Source of the DNA: Billgrantia lactosivorans
Lineage (GTDB): Bacteria > Pseudomonadota > Gammaproteobacteria > Pseudomonadales > Halomonadaceae
Direction: 5' to 3'
Assembly: GCF_003254665.1 (NCBI RefSeq)
Contig: NZ_QHGY01000001.1
Span: 1-64,000, forward strand
DNA length: 64,000 nucleotides
This document shows, one piece after another, positions 18,684-27,717 of the stretch. The position numbers and the translations under genes were made by a program. Numbering within the stretch: position 1 is the stretch's first letter; the number at the start of each line of letters is the position of its first letter. A model generated the notes under the pieces. The model was not told the DNA's origin. It saw only the letters and a list, made by a program, of their open reading frames with translations, and searched no databases.

Positions 18684-20360
18684 ATGAGCGAAAGCTTTGC
18701 TGAACTGTTTGAACAGTCACTGCAGGACATCAACATGGAGCCGGGCGCCATCGTCACGGCTACCGTCGTCGACATCGAGGGTGACTGGGTCACCGTCAAT
18801 GCCGGCCTGAAGTCTGAAGGGCAGATTCCCGCGGCGCAATTCCGCGACGACAACGGCGAGCTCACCATCGCCGTCGGCGACGAAGTCAGCGTCGCCCTGG
18901 AAGCCGTCGAGGACGGTTTCGGCGAGACCCGTCTGTCTCGCGAGAAGGCCAAGCGCGCCGAAGCCTGGAAGGTGCTGGAAGCGGCCTTCGAGAAGGAAGA
19001 GATCGTCAAGGGCGTGATCAACGGCAAGGTCAAGGGCGGCTTCACCGTCGACATCGACTCCATCCGTGCCTTCCTCCCGGGTTCCCTGGTCGACGTGCGT
19101 CCGGTGCGCGACACCACGCACCTCGAGCACAAGGAACTCGACTTCAAGGTCATCAAGCTCGACCCCAAGCGCAACAACGTGGTCGTGTCCCGCCGCGCCG
19201 TGCTCGAAGCCGAGAACAGCGCCGAGCGTGAGGCCCTGCTCGCCACCCTGCAGGAAGGCCAGCAGATCATCGGTATCGTCAAGAACCTCACCGACTACGG
19301 CGCCTTCGTCGACCTGGGCGGCGTCGATGGCCTGCTGCACATCACCGACATGGCCTGGAAGCGCATCAAGCATCCCAGCGAGATCGTGGCCGTGGGCGAC
19401 GAGATCAACGTCAAGGTGCTCAAGTTCGACCGCGAGCGCAATCGCGTCTCGCTGGGCCTGAAGCAGCTGGGCGAAGATCCCTGGGTCAACATCAAGGACC
19501 GCTACCCCGAGGGTACCGTGGTGCCGGCTCGCGTCACCAACCTCACCGACTACGGCTGCTTCGCCGAGCTGGAAGAGGGTGTCGAAGGCCTGGTCCACGT
19601 CTCCGAGATGGACTGGACCAACAAGAACATCCACCCGTCCAAGGTCGTCAACATCGGCGACGAAGTGGATGTCATGATCCTCGACATCGACGAGGAGCGT
19701 CGTCGTATCTCCCTGGGTATCAAGCAGTGCACCCCGAACCCGTGGGAAACCTTCAACGCCCAGTACAACAAGGGCGACCGTGTGTCCGGTACCATCAAGT
19801 CGATCACCGACTTCGGTATCTTCATCGGTCTGGAAGGCGGCATCGACGGCCTGGTTCACCTCTCCGACCTCTCCTGGTCCGAGACCGGCGAAGAAGCCGT
19901 GCGCCGCTTCAAGAAGGGCGACGAAGCCGAAGCCGTCATCCTCTCCATCGATCCGGAGCGCGAGCGCATTTCGCTTGGCATCAAGCAGCTCGACTCCGAC
20001 CCGGTGGCCGAGTACCTGGCGGTCAACGACAAGGGCTCCATCGTCTCCGGCCGTGTGGTCGAAGTCGACGCCAAGGAAGCCCACGTCGAGCTGGCGACTG
20101 ACGTCGTCGCCGTGCTCAAGGCCTCCGAGATCAGCGCCGACCGCGTCGAAGACGCGCGCAACGTGCTGAGCGAAGGCGACACCGTCGAAGCCCGCATCGT
20201 CAGCGTCGATCGCAAGAACCGCACGATCAACCTGTCGATCAAGGCCAAGGATCAGGACGACACCCGTCAGAACCTGAAGAAGCTGCGCGAGCAGGAAGTC
20301 GAGACCGGTGGCCCGACCACCATCGGCGACCTGATCAAGCAGCAGATGGGTCAGGACTGA
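18684..20360 (+). CDS. rpsA: 30S ribosomal protein S1
   Basis: The largest small-subunit protein, which captures mRNA leaders and unwinds structure during initiation. The 558 residues contain six S1 OB-fold repeats, shown by the recurring patterns [89 protein letters not shown] and a divergent last repeat. AGGAAA precedes the ATG. The 178-base gap after cmk probably holds its own promoter, but I could not pick a convincing -35/-10 pair. Unlike in E. coli, ihfB does not follow. A strong hairpin lies 46 bases after the stop. Confidence 0.99.
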   Translation: MSESFAELFEQSLQDINMEPGAIVTATVVDIEGDWVTVNAGLKSEGQIPAAQFRDDNGELTIAVGDEVSVALEAVEDGFGETRLSREKAKRAEAWKVLEAAFEKEEIVKGVINGKVKGGFTVDIDSIRAFLPGSLVDVRPVRDTTHLEHKELDFKVIKLDPKRNNVVVSRRAVLEAENSAEREALLATLQEGQQIIGIVKNLTDYGAFVDLGGVDGLLHITDMAWKRIKHPSEIVAVGDEINVKVLKFDRERNRVSLGLKQLGEDPWVNIKDRYPEGTVVPARVTNLTDYGCFAELEEGVEGLVHVSEMDWTNKNIHPSKVVNIGDEVDVMILDIDEERRRISLGIKQCTPNPWETFNAQYNKGDRVSGTIKSITDFGIFIGLEGGIDGLVHLSDLSWSETGEEAVRRFKKGDEAEAVILSIDPERERISLGIKQLDSDPVAEYLAVNDKGSIVSGRVVEVDAKEAHVELATDVVAVLKASEISADRVEDARNVLSEGDTVEARIVSVDRKNRTINLSIKAKDQDDTRQNLKKLREQEVETGGPTTIGDLIKQQMGQD

Positions 20361-20406
20361 TCGTCCTCCGGGCTCCGCTCGCGGAGCCCACGAGCCAAGG
20401 CTCAAA

Positions 20407-20438
20407 CAAGAACGCCGCCTCGAAGGGCGGCGTTCTTG
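20407..20438. terminator. Bidirectional terminator hairpin between rpsA and rimO
   Basis: A perfect 13-bp stem, CAAGAACGCCGCC (20407-20419) with GGCGGCGTTCTTG (20426-20438), and a 6-base loop. It sits in the 90-base gap between convergent rpsA and rimO. The U-rich stretch is weak in both directions, but stem strength and location fit shared intrinsic termination. Confidence 0.8.
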
Positions 20439-20450
20439 CGTCTGGGCTCT

Positions 20451-21812
20451 CTATGCGGAGTAGAAGTCTAGGAACTTGACCGGCTGCGCCTCCTCGATCA
20501 CCTCGGCCCACAGGTCATACTCGTCGGCATTGGTCACGCGGGCGCGCACCACGTCGCCGGGGCGCAGGCTGCGCTTGGACTCCAGGAACACCATGCCGTC
20601 GATCTCGGGGGCGTCGGCCTCGCTGCGACCGATCGGGCCTTCCTCGTCGACCTCGTCCACCAGTACCTCGATCTCACGGCCGATCTTCCGCTCCAGGCGG
20701 GCGGCGGAGATCTCCTGCTGGTGTGCCATGAAGCGTTCCCAGCGCGACTGCTTGACCTCGTCCGGCACCGGCTCCAGGCCCAGCTCGTTGGCCGGCGCGC
20801 CCTCCACCGGCGAGTACTGGAAGCAGCCCACGCGGTCGAGCTGCGCTTCGCTGAGCCAGTCGAGCAAGTACTGGAAGTCCTCCTCGGTCTCGCCGGGGAA
20901 GCCGACGATGAAGGTGGAGCGAATGGTCAGCTCGGGGCACAGCTCGCGCCAGCGCTTGATGCGGGCCAGCGTCTTGTCCTCGAAGGCGGGGCGCTTCATC
21001 GCCTTGAGCACCTTGGGGCTGGCGTGCTGGAAGGGGATGTCCAGGTAGGGCAGGATCTTGCCCTCGGCCATCAGCGGAATCAGCTCGTCCACGTGGGGGT
21101 AGGGGTAGACGTAGTGCAGCCGTACGCGAATGCCCAGCTCCGAGAGCGCCTCGCACAGCTCGGTGAGGCGCGTCTTGACCTCGCGGCCGCGCCACTCGCT
21201 CGGCGCATAGCGCAGGTCGACGCCGTAGGCGCTGGTGTCCTGCGAGATCACCAGCAGCTCCTTCACGCCGGCCTTGGCCAGCCCCTCGGCCTCGCGCAGC
21301 ACGTCGCCCACCGGGCGGCTGACCAGCTTGCCGCGCATGGAGGGAATGATGCAGAAGCTGCAGCTGTGGTTGCAGCCCTCGGAGATCTTCAGGTAGGCGT
21401 AGTGGCGCGGGGTCAGCTTGACCCCCTGGGCCGGCACCAGGTCGATGTGCGGGTCGTGCCGGTGGCGGTGTGGGGCGGCCTCGTGCACGGCGCCGACCAC
21501 GCGTTCGTACTGCTGCGGGCCGGTCACCGCCAGCACGCTGGGGTGTACCTGGCGAATCGCGCTCTCGTCCACGCCCATGCAGCCGGTGACGATGACCTTG
21601 CCATTCTCGGCGATCGCCTCGCCGATGGCGTCGAGCGATTCCGCCTTGGCGCTGTCGATGAAGCCGCAGGTGTTGACCACCACCACGTCGGCATCGTCAT
21701 AGCTGGGCACGATCTCGTAGCCGTCGGTGCGCAGCTGGGTCAGGATACGCTCGGAATCCACCAGCGCCTTGGGGCAGCCTAGTGAGACGAAACCGACCTT
21801 GGGTGTGGCCAT
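20451..21812 (-). CDS. rimO: Ribosomal protein S12 methylthiotransferase RimO
   Basis: This radical-SAM enzyme adds a methylthio group to the conserved Asp of ribosomal protein S12. It has 453 residues. The N-terminal UPF0004 domain carries cluster cysteines C13, C49 and C78. The radical SAM core has C147, C151 and C154 in [10 protein letters not shown]-terminal TRAM domain includes [32 protein letters not shown] is diagnostic for RimO as opposed to MiaB. The start lies about 45 bases from the MITE-like element, so its promoter region has probably been altered by that insertion. Confidence 0.97.
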   Translation of the reverse strand: MATPKVGFVSLGCPKALVDSERILTQLRTDGYEIVPSYDDADVVVVNTCGFIDSAKAESLDAIGEAIAENGKVIVTGCMGVDESAIRQVHPSVLAVTGPQQYERVVGAVHEAAPHRHRHDPHIDLVPAQGVKLTPRHYAYLKISEGCNHSCSFCIIPSMRGKLVSRPVGDVLREAEGLAKAGVKELLVISQDTSAYGVDLRYAPSEWRGREVKTRLTELCEALSELGIRVRLHYVYPYPHVDELIPLMAEGKILPYLDIPFQHASPKVLKAMKRPAFEDKTLARIKRWRELCPELTIRSTFIVGFPGETEEDFQYLLDWLSEAQLDRVGCFQYSPVEGAPANELGLEPVPDEVKQSRWERFMAHQQEISAARLERKIGREIEVLVDEVDEEGPIGRSEADAPEIDGMVFLESKRSLRPGDVVRARVTNADEYDLWAEVIEEAQPVKFLDFYSA

Positions 21813-21858
21813 TAATAACCTCTTGAATTAATAAAATGCCTGCATGAGCGAAGATTTA

Positions 21859-22082
21859 GGAAGCGCTGAACAAATCGACGAGCGAGATGAAGCGCAAGGC
21901 GCACGGAGCACAGAACCGAGCGAAGCGACAAACACCCTCTGGGTGGCTCCGAAGGAGTGAGAAACCGAAGGTTTCGAGTCAACCGGAGCATATGGGGTAT
22001 ATGTGAGGATTCCGACCGGGCTGGCGCTCCAGCACCGCGCAACGCAGTGATTCGCTCGCGCAGGCATTTGTGCAGTGTTTCC
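21859..22082. mobile_element. MITE-like element, 17-bp terminal inverted repeats, TTA duplication
   Basis: A 224-bp non-coding element. The left end reads GGAAGCGCTGAACAAAT, and the right end, reverse-complemented, reads GGAAACACTGCACAAAT (14 of 17 identical). A TTA lies directly outside both ends (21856-21858 and 22083-22085), consistent with a 3-bp TNA target duplication as made by some IS5-family transposases. No open frame inside looks like a transposase. Small ORFs crossing it are Arg/Ser-rich shadows. It would be moved in trans by a related insertion sequence elsewhere. The rest of the 363-base rimO/SRPBCC gap holds no gene. Confidence 0.75.
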
Positions 22083-22175
22083 TTAGCTATTCTCGTTAGC
22101 TAACGTATAGCAGGACGGGTAACCTGCGAATGAAAGTGGAGCATTTTAGCGTCGTACAGCAGCATAGGAAACCGC

Positions 22176-22586
22176 ATGGCCACGATCGAACACAGCGCAA
22201 TTCTCAAGGCCCCGCCGGAGCGGGTCTTTGCCCTGCTGGAGCGGGTCGAGGACTTCGTCGACTATTCCGACCTGATCCGGGCGATCGAGCCGCTCGGTGA
22301 CGAGCGCTACCGCTGGCACGTGCACGCCGTGGGCATGGACTGGACCTTCGACGTGGCCATCACCGAGAACCGGCCACCCGAAGTGCTGGCCTGGGAATCC
22401 GTGGACGGCGTGCACAACCAGGGTTGCTACCGGCTCAACCCCGTGGCGCAGGGCACCGAGGTGTTCTTCACCCTGACCTATGTGATCCGCAACCGGCTGG
22501 TCGAGAAGGCCGTGACCAAGGCGGCCAGGCCGCTGGTCAACAAGGTCAGCCGGCAGATCCTGGCGCGCGTCGAGGAGCGGCTCTGA
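22176..22586 (+). CDS. SRPBCC (START/Bet v1-like) domain protein
   Basis: This 136-residue protein matches the polyketide-cyclase/SRPBCC fold, a ligand-binding helix-grip domain. It shows the typical opening SAILKAPPERVFALLERVEDF, the central strands RWHVHAVGMDWTFDVAI, and the long C-terminal helix ending in KVSRQILARVEERL. The ligand and role are unknown. It is not the RatA-type SRPBCC at the usual smpB locus. AGGAAA precedes the ATG. The small membrane-protein gene follows about 100 bases after its stop and may share the transcript. The MITE ends 93 bases upstream. Confidence 0.8.
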   Translation: MATIEHSAILKAPPERVFALLERVEDFVDYSDLIRAIEPLGDERYRWHVHAVGMDWTFDVAITENRPPEVLAWESVDGVHNQGCYRLNPVAQGTEVFFTLTYVIRNRLVEKAVTKAARPLVNKVSRQILARVEERL

Positions 22587-22683
22587 TGTGGTAAAAAGCC
22601 GCGCCACCCCTCTATTGCTTTTGCCCGGCCGGGATTACACTCCAATCGACGAGGCCGCGTCGGCCTCTGAGAGGAATGCCGTC

Positions 22684-22872
22684 GTGAGCGTTGTCTCTGG
22701 CCTTTTGTGGTGTCTGGCGATCCTGTTTGCCCAGCTCTGGCTGCTGCATTACATCGATAAGCGGGTGGCCGCCATGCCACGGTTGAAAGAGCCGCCCCTG
22801 GAGACGCCGGATGGTTCGGCTCCGCCGCCATCCCTGGCGGCACCTCGTCAGGAAGGCCGGCTCGACGCCTGA
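22684..22872 (+). CDS. Small single-pass membrane protein, function unknown
   Basis: A predicted 62-residue protein starting at GTG 22684, chosen because GAGAGGA lies 8 bases upstream; a longer reading from 22588 lacks a ribosome-binding site. It has one clear transmembrane helix (VSGLLWCLAILFAQLWLLHYI), followed by a basic turn (DKRV) and a Pro-rich cytoplasmic-type tail (PPLETPDGSAPPP). No family is recognised. Confidence 0.5.
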   Translation: MSVVSGLLWCLAILFAQLWLLHYIDKRVAAMPRLKEPPLETPDGSAPPPSLAAPRQEGRLDA

Positions 22873-22896
22873 TCGAAGTCGGGCTCCGGCAGCAGC

Positions 22897-23676
22897 CTAC
22901 GGAATGACCAGGAGCGGCAGCGGCACCCTGGCGATCAGCGCTTCGTCCTCCTTCAGCAGGCTCTCCAGCTCGCTACGATGCAGCAGCAGCCCGCCGGCTT
23001 GCGCATGGCCGAGCGCCTTCTCCAGCTCACCGGCGTGCGCGAGGGGCAGGGGGGAGACGGCATCGAACAGCGAAGCCAGCCACGCCGGTAGCGAGGGCAC
23101 GACGTCCTCTCGCGCCTCGCCCGCGGCCAGCCAGCGCAGCGGGCCGCGCCGGAAGGGGTGGCTCTCGTCCCACAGCAGCACGCTGCAGGGAGCCTCCATG
23201 ATCAGCCGGCGGCTGGTAGAGCCAAGCCGCTTCCCCCAGCGTTCGCTGGTGCCGGCCTTGCCGAGGACCAGCACGTCGCCGGGGCCGCTCCTGGACAGCG
23301 CCTCGGCGGCGATCTGCCCCCGGCTGACCACGAGCCGGTGACGCAGGTCGCGCCCGGCCACCGCCGCCGCCAGGGCCTGCTGCACTCGCTGCAACTGATG
23401 CGCGATGCTGGCCTGCAGCGAATCGGGCGTGAGGGGGCGCGTCAGCCCCGACTGCGCGCCGATCTCGCAGGCGAAGGGGAAGGCGGCGCTGCTGAGCAGG
23501 TCCAGGTCCTCGACGTAGAGCGCCACCAGCTCGACGTGACGCTGGCTGGCCAGGTCCACCGCCGCGGCCAGCGCCGCCAGGCTGTGGCGGGAGGCGTCGA
23601 GCAGTGCCAGCACGCGTGCCACGTCCAGGCTCGGCGCCTGTGGCTCGCCGCGCCGCGGAGCCTCGTCATTCGTCAT
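22897..23676 (-). CDS. Universal stress protein (UspA-like) domain protein
   Basis: This 259-residue protein has a UspA-type alpha/beta domain. It opens with VARVLALLDASRHSLAALAAA, then VELVALYVEDLDLL, and has the C-terminal nucleotide-site-like pattern LGKAG-(x)n-GSTSRRLIMEAPCSVLLW, which resembles the G-2X-G-9X-G(S/T) signature. A second, degenerate half follows (residues about 170-259). The ATG at 23676 follows GAGGAG at ideal spacing; an upstream ATG is less likely. It overlaps the end of the Lon-like protease gene by 11 bases, so the two are co-translated and probably act in the same stress response. The client or ligand is unknown. Confidence 0.78.
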   Translation of the reverse strand: MTNDEAPRRGEPQAPSLDVARVLALLDASRHSLAALAAAVDLASQRHVELVALYVEDLDLLSSAAFPFACEIGAQSGLTRPLTPDSLQASIAHQLQRVQQALAAAVAGRDLRHRLVVSRGQIAAEALSRSGPGDVLVLGKAGTSERWGKRLGSTSRRLIMEAPCSVLLWDESHPFRRGPLRWLAAGEAREDVVPSLPAWLASLFDAVSPLPLAHAGELEKALGHAQAGGLLLHRSELESLLKEDEALIARVPLPLLVIP

Positions 23677-26092
23677 CGCTGCGCTCCTCGTCGGCATCGC
23701 CGGCTTCGCTCTCCTTGCGCTCCTCCCTGTCGTTCTCCTTGCCCTTGCGCTTCACCGCGCGATGGAAGGCCTCGAGCCGTTCCGCCACCTTGGCATTGAG
23801 GCTCTCCGGCGGGTAGTCGCCCGCCTCGGAGCGTTCGCCGGGGGGCAGCCCGGTGAGCAGCTCGAGCGCCTCGTCGAGGTGTGCGATGGCGTAGACGCGA
23901 AACTCGCCGGCGGCGATGGCGTCGCGCACCTCGCGCTTGAGCATCAGGTGCTCCACGTTGGTGGCGGGCAGCAGCACCCCGTGGCCCTTCACGCCGCCGC
24001 GTGCCTGGCAGATATCGAAGAAGCCCTCGATCTTCTCGTTGACCCCGCCCACGGCCTGGACCCGCCCGTGCTGGTCAATGGAACCGGTCACCGCCAGGCG
24101 CTGGTCGATGCCGACCCGGGCGATGGCCGAGATCAGCACGCAGGCCTCGGCCACCGAGGCGCTGTCGCCCTCGATGCCGCCGTAGGACTGCTCGAACGCC
24201 AGGCTGGCGGAGAGCGACAGCGGCGTATCGGGGGCATAGCGGCTGGCCAGGCAGCGCGACAGGATCATCACCGCCTTGGAGTGGATGCGCCCTCCCAGGC
24301 GCGCTTCGCGCTCGATGTCCACCACGTGGCCGGGCCCGGGCCTGGCGGTGGCGGTGATACGGCTCGGCTGGCCGAAGGCGTAGTCGCCCAGGCTCATCAC
24401 CGACAGGCCATTGACCTGAGCGACCTCGAAGCCCTCGAGCTGGATCGCCACGGTGCCGCGGGCAATCGCCTCATGGCTGCGCTCGTGGATGCGGCTGGCG
24501 CGCCACAGCTGCTGCGCCACGGCCTTCTCCACATGGTGGCGCGCGATCACCTTGGCGTCCTCGCGCTCGGCCCAGTGGTCGGCCTCCTCCAGCAGGTCGC
24601 TCAGCGCGCGGTGGCGGGCGGTGAGCTTGCCCTGGTCGTCGGCCAGGCGGCTGGCCCGCTCGATCACCGCCGCCACGCCGCTGCGGTCCAGCGGGCGCAG
24701 GGCGGAGTCCCGTGCCAGGGTCGCCACCATGCGCGCATAGAGGGGCTGGTTGCCGTGGTTGCGATCCAGCTCATCCTCCAGGTCGGCCTGCACCTTGAAC
24801 AGTTCGAGGAAGTCGGGATCGTGCTCGCACAGCAGGTAGTAGAACAGGCGCTCGCCGAGCAGCACCACCTTGAGGTCGAGCGGCACCGGCTCGGGTTCCA
24901 GCGTAGTGGTGCTGATCAGGCCGTAGGCCTGCTCCAGCGATTCGGTGCGGATCTCGCCGGCGCGCAGCACCCGCTTGAGGGTTTCCCAGGCGCCGGCCTG
25001 CATCAGCATGGCGCGCACGTCCACGACCAGGTAGCCGCCGTTCGCGCGGTGCAGGCCTCCGGGGCGAATCAGCGAGAAGTCGGTCAGCAGGGTGCCGTTG
25101 TGCACGTGGTGCTCGATCCGCCCCACCAGGTGCTGGTGGGTCGGCAGGTCGAGATAGACCACCGGCGCACCCTCGCAGCTGGTGTTGTCGACCAGCAGGT
25201 TGATCTGGAACCGGTTGTAGAGCGCCTCGGGAGGCATCTCGGGTTCGTCGGCGATGAACGAATCGACGTGCAGCAGCATGGCCTCGCGCAGCGCGCTGAG
25301 GTGGTCCAGCACACCCTGGTGGTTGGCGTAGCGCTCCTCCAGCTCGGCCAGCGGGGCGTCGATGGCCGTCTGCAGCATCTCGCCGTTGAGCGCCGAGATC
25401 TGTTCGCGCAGCTGCTTGGCCAGGCGCGGCATGTGGCGAATGGCCTGGGCCAGTTTCTTCTGCAGCACCTGTACCGTGCCTTCGATGCGCTCGCGGTCGT
25501 CCCTGGGGAGTTGCTCGAACGCCTCGGGTGCCATCATCTTGTCGTCGTCGTCCGCCGGGGCGAAGGTGAAGCCGTTGGGCGTCGAGAGCAGCAGGATGTC
25601 GTGCTCCCGCGCCTCGCGGCGTACCGCCTCGATGGCGTCGCGCTGGCGCTCGCCCATGGCCTGCTTCAGCTCATGCAGGCGGTTCTGGTACTCGTCGCCC
25701 TCGAACACCGCGGGAATGGCCGAGCGCAGTTCCTCGGTCAACTGCTCGAGGTCGGCGCGCAGCACGCGGCCCATGCCGGTGGGCAGCAGCAGGCACAGCG
25801 GCTGGGTGGGGTCGTCGAAGTTGTAGCGGTAGGCAATGTCCGGCGGGGTGGGTTCATCGCGTGAGCGTTCGGCGAGAAAGCGCCCCACCAGCTGGTGCTT
25901 GCCGTGCCCGGGGTGGCCCAGCACATAGAGATTGAAACCGTCGCTGCGCATGGAGGTGCCGAAATCCAGCGCATCGCGGGCGCGGTCGTGGCCGCTCAGC
26001 ATGTCCAGCGACTCGAGCTCGCTGGTCACCTCAAAGTCGAAGGCATCCTCGGGGCAGGCGCGATAGACCTGCGTCACATCCAGGGCTTTCAC
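23666..26092 (-). CDS. Lon-like ATP-dependent protease (AAA, S16 family)
   Basis: This 808-residue cytoplasmic protease has a divergent AAA module and a C-terminal Lon-type proteolytic domain. A P-loop-like GHPGHGKH lies near residue 58. The Ser/Lys dyad is seen as Ser644 in GDSAS and Lys687 in GGVNEKIEG. The region is closer to the LonB/YcbZ class than to classical LonA: there is no N-terminal substrate-binding domain, and a helical insertion is present at about residues 120-290. The C-terminus is a highly charged tail of Lys/Glu/Asp. The start is GTG with GAGGAGA seven bases upstream. The downstream gene encodes the Usp-like protein, with overlap. Substrates are unknown. Confidence 0.9.
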   Translation of the reverse strand: MKALDVTQVYRACPEDAFDFEVTSELESLDMLSGHDRARDALDFGTSMRSDGFNLYVLGHPGHGKHQLVGRFLAERSRDEPTPPDIAYRYNFDDPTQPLCLLLPTGMGRVLRADLEQLTEELRSAIPAVFEGDEYQNRLHELKQAMGERQRDAIEAVRREAREHDILLLSTPNGFTFAPADDDDKMMAPEAFEQLPRDDRERIEGTVQVLQKKLAQAIRHMPRLAKQLREQISALNGEMLQTAIDAPLAELEERYANHQGVLDHLSALREAMLLHVDSFIADEPEMPPEALYNRFQINLLVDNTSCEGAPVVYLDLPTHQHLVGRIEHHVHNGTLLTDFSLIRPGGLHRANGGYLVVDVRAMLMQAGAWETLKRVLRAGEIRTESLEQAYGLISTTTLEPEPVPLDLKVVLLGERLFYYLLCEHDPDFLELFKVQADLEDELDRNHGNQPLYARMVATLARDSALRPLDRSGVAAVIERASRLADDQGKLTARHRALSDLLEEADHWAEREDAKVIARHHVEKAVAQQLWRASRIHERSHEAIARGTVAIQLEGFEVAQVNGLSVMSLGDYAFGQPSRITATARPGPGHVVDIEREARLGGRIHSKAVMILSRCLASRYAPDTPLSLSASLAFEQSYGGIEGDSASVAEACVLISAIARVGIDQRLAVTGSIDQHGRVQAVGGVNEKIEGFFDICQARGGVKGHGVLLPATNVEHLMLKREVRDAIAAGEFRVYAIAHLDEALELLTGLPPGERSEAGDYPPESLNAKVAERLEAFHRAVKRKGKENDREERKESEAGDADEERSDDE

Positions 26093-26300
26093 CAGGCAGT
26101 CTCCTCAGTGCTAGGCTTCGTCTGACAGTTGGCGAGCGAGCGCAGGCACCTTCAGTCAAAGCCTAATACAGCCCAGTATGGCGAATTGCGATCCCTCCTG
26201 CATGATGCAGGTCAAAGGGGGGGAGAACGGGCACGCGGCGCAAGGCCCCGAGGAGTCGCGGGGCCGGGATCTCACCATCGGCTTGCCAAGAGGAGCCATC

Positions 26301-26900
26301 ATGACCTTTACCTTCTGGTTCGAATTCGCCAGCACCTACTCCTATCCCGCCGCCATGCAGCTCGAGCACAAGGCCGCCGAGCGGGGCATCGAGGTGCGCT
26401 GGCAGCCGTTCCTGCTGGGGCCGATCTTCCAGGCCCAGGGCTGGACCGACACCCCCTTCAAGCTGTTCCCGGCCAAGGGGCGCTACATGTGGCGCGACAT
26501 CGAGCGGGTATGCGACCGCGACGGCATCCGCTTCCGCCGCCCCTCGCAGTTCCCCCGCAACGGCCTGCTGGCGGCGCGCATCGCCAACTGGCACGCCGAC
26601 GAGCCCTGGGTGCCGGCATTCGTGCGCAGCGTCTACCGCGCCAACTTCGAGCACGACGAGGAGATCGCCGATCCCCAGGTCATCGCCAACTGCCTGGCGG
26701 AGCTCAAGCTCGACGCTGCGGCCCTGCTGGAGGAGGGCCAGCGCCCCGAGGCCAAGGAGGCACTGCGAGACGCCACGGCCCGGGCCCAGGCGCTGGGCAT
26801 CTTCGGGGCGCCGTTCTTCATCGCCGGCGACGAGCCCTTCTGGGGCTACGACCGCATGGAGCAGGCGCTCGAGTGGTATGCTGCTTCAGGCTCCGCCTGA
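26301..26900 (+). CDS. 2-hydroxychromene-2-carboxylate isomerase family (DsbA-like fold)
   Basis: This 199-residue protein of the kappa-GST/HCCA isomerase family has a thioredoxin fold with an inserted helical domain. Typical motifs are FWFEFASTYSYPAA at the N-terminus, where the Ser replaces a catalytic cysteine, then WQPFLLGPIF, and GIFGAPFFIAGDEPFWGYDRM near the end. Characterised members isomerise aromatic catabolites using glutathione; no catabolic genes are nearby, so the substrate is open. The ATG at 26301 follows AAGAGGAG; longer readings are not supported. It is divergent from the Lon-like gene. The 208-base gap between them holds nothing further that I recognise. Confidence 0.88.
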   Translation: MTFTFWFEFASTYSYPAAMQLEHKAAERGIEVRWQPFLLGPIFQAQGWTDTPFKLFPAKGRYMWRDIERVCDRDGIRFRRPSQFPRNGLLAARIANWHADEPWVPAFVRSVYRANFEHDEEIADPQVIANCLAELKLDAAALLEEGQRPEAKEALRDATARAQALGIFGAPFFIAGDEPFWGYDRMEQALEWYAASGSA

Positions 26901-26977
26901 AGTCGAAAGCCCGGGGCAGCTCGTGTCCTCACGACGTCCCGGCGCGGTCCCGTATGGATTCCCATGGAGATGAATCG

Positions 26978-27700
26978 ATGAACGCGAGCAAGATCTTGCA
27001 GCAGCTCATGCAGCAGGCCGGTGGCCAGAAGCGCGGTGGGGTGGACGTCAAGGGCATGCTCGACGGCCTGAGCCGACAGCTGGGAGGTGGCGCCTCGGGA
27101 CAGGCCGCGTCCGGCGGGAGTGGCCTGGACGTGAAGAGCCTGCTGGGGGGCGGCGCCATGGGCCTGCTGGTCGGCTCCAAGCGCGGCCGCAAGCTCGGCG
27201 GCAAGGCGCTCAAGTACGGCGCGATCGCCGCGGTCGGCGTGCTGGCCTGGAAAGCCTGGCAGAACTCGCAGGCCGCCAAGGCCGGGGGTGTCCAGGCGGC
27301 CGGCGATGCCGAGGGCGAGCGGGTCGAGGTGCTGGAAGGCGAGCTGCAGGAGCGCCGCAGCCTCGAGCTGCTGCAGGCGATGATCATGGCCGCGCGGGCC
27401 GATGGCCACATCGACGAGCAGGAGCGCGAGCTGATCACCCAGCAGATCGACGCCCTGGGGGCCGACGACGAACTGCATCGCTGGGTCGAGCGTCAGCTCA
27501 TCGCCCCGCTGGATGCCGAAGCGCTGGCGCGCCAGGCCGATTCGCCCCAGGCGGCACGCGAGATGTACCTGATCAGCGTGGCGGTGATCGACGAACAGAA
27601 CCCCATGGAGCGGGCCTGGCTCGACCAGTTGGCCAAGGCGCTGAAGCTGCCTGCGGCGCTTGCCGGAGAGCTGGAGCACCAGGCGCAACAGGCGGGCTAG
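26978..27700 (+). CDS. DUF533 / TerB-like tellurite-resistance-type protein
   Basis: This 240-residue protein resembles YebE-type DUF533 proteins. The N-terminal part is Gly/Gln-rich (LMQQAGGQKRGGVDVKGML), followed by a short hydrophobic glycine-rich segment (GGGAMGLLVGS, then YGAIAAVGVLAWKAW) that may insert in the membrane. The C-terminal 120 residues form a TerB-like helical bundle (LLQAMIMAARADGHIDEQER, with acidic metal-site-type residues). GGAGA precedes the ATG at 26978. In enterobacteria yebE responds to envelope stress; whether that holds here is unknown. It is convergent with the tus-like gene, only 17 bases away. Confidence 0.82.
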   Translation: MNASKILQQLMQQAGGQKRGGVDVKGMLDGLSRQLGGGASGQAASGGSGLDVKSLLGGGAMGLLVGSKRGRKLGGKALKYGAIAAVGVLAWKAWQNSQAAKAGGVQAAGDAEGERVEVLEGELQERRSLELLQAMIMAARADGHIDEQERELITQQIDALGADDELHRWVERQLIAPLDAEALARQADSPQAAREMYLISVAVIDEQNPMERAWLDQLAKALKLPAALAGELEHQAQQAG

Positions 27701-27717
27701 GGCGCCCCTGCCTCGAC

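Noticed and set aside
21828-22067. Small minus-strand ORFs across the MITE
   Set aside because: They are carried by the repeat element, Arg/Ser/Ala-rich, with no ribosome-binding sites or family resemblance.
23762-25864. 700-codon plus-strand open frame
   Set aside because: Antisense shadow of the Lon-like protease, whose catalytic dyad and start signal are clear.
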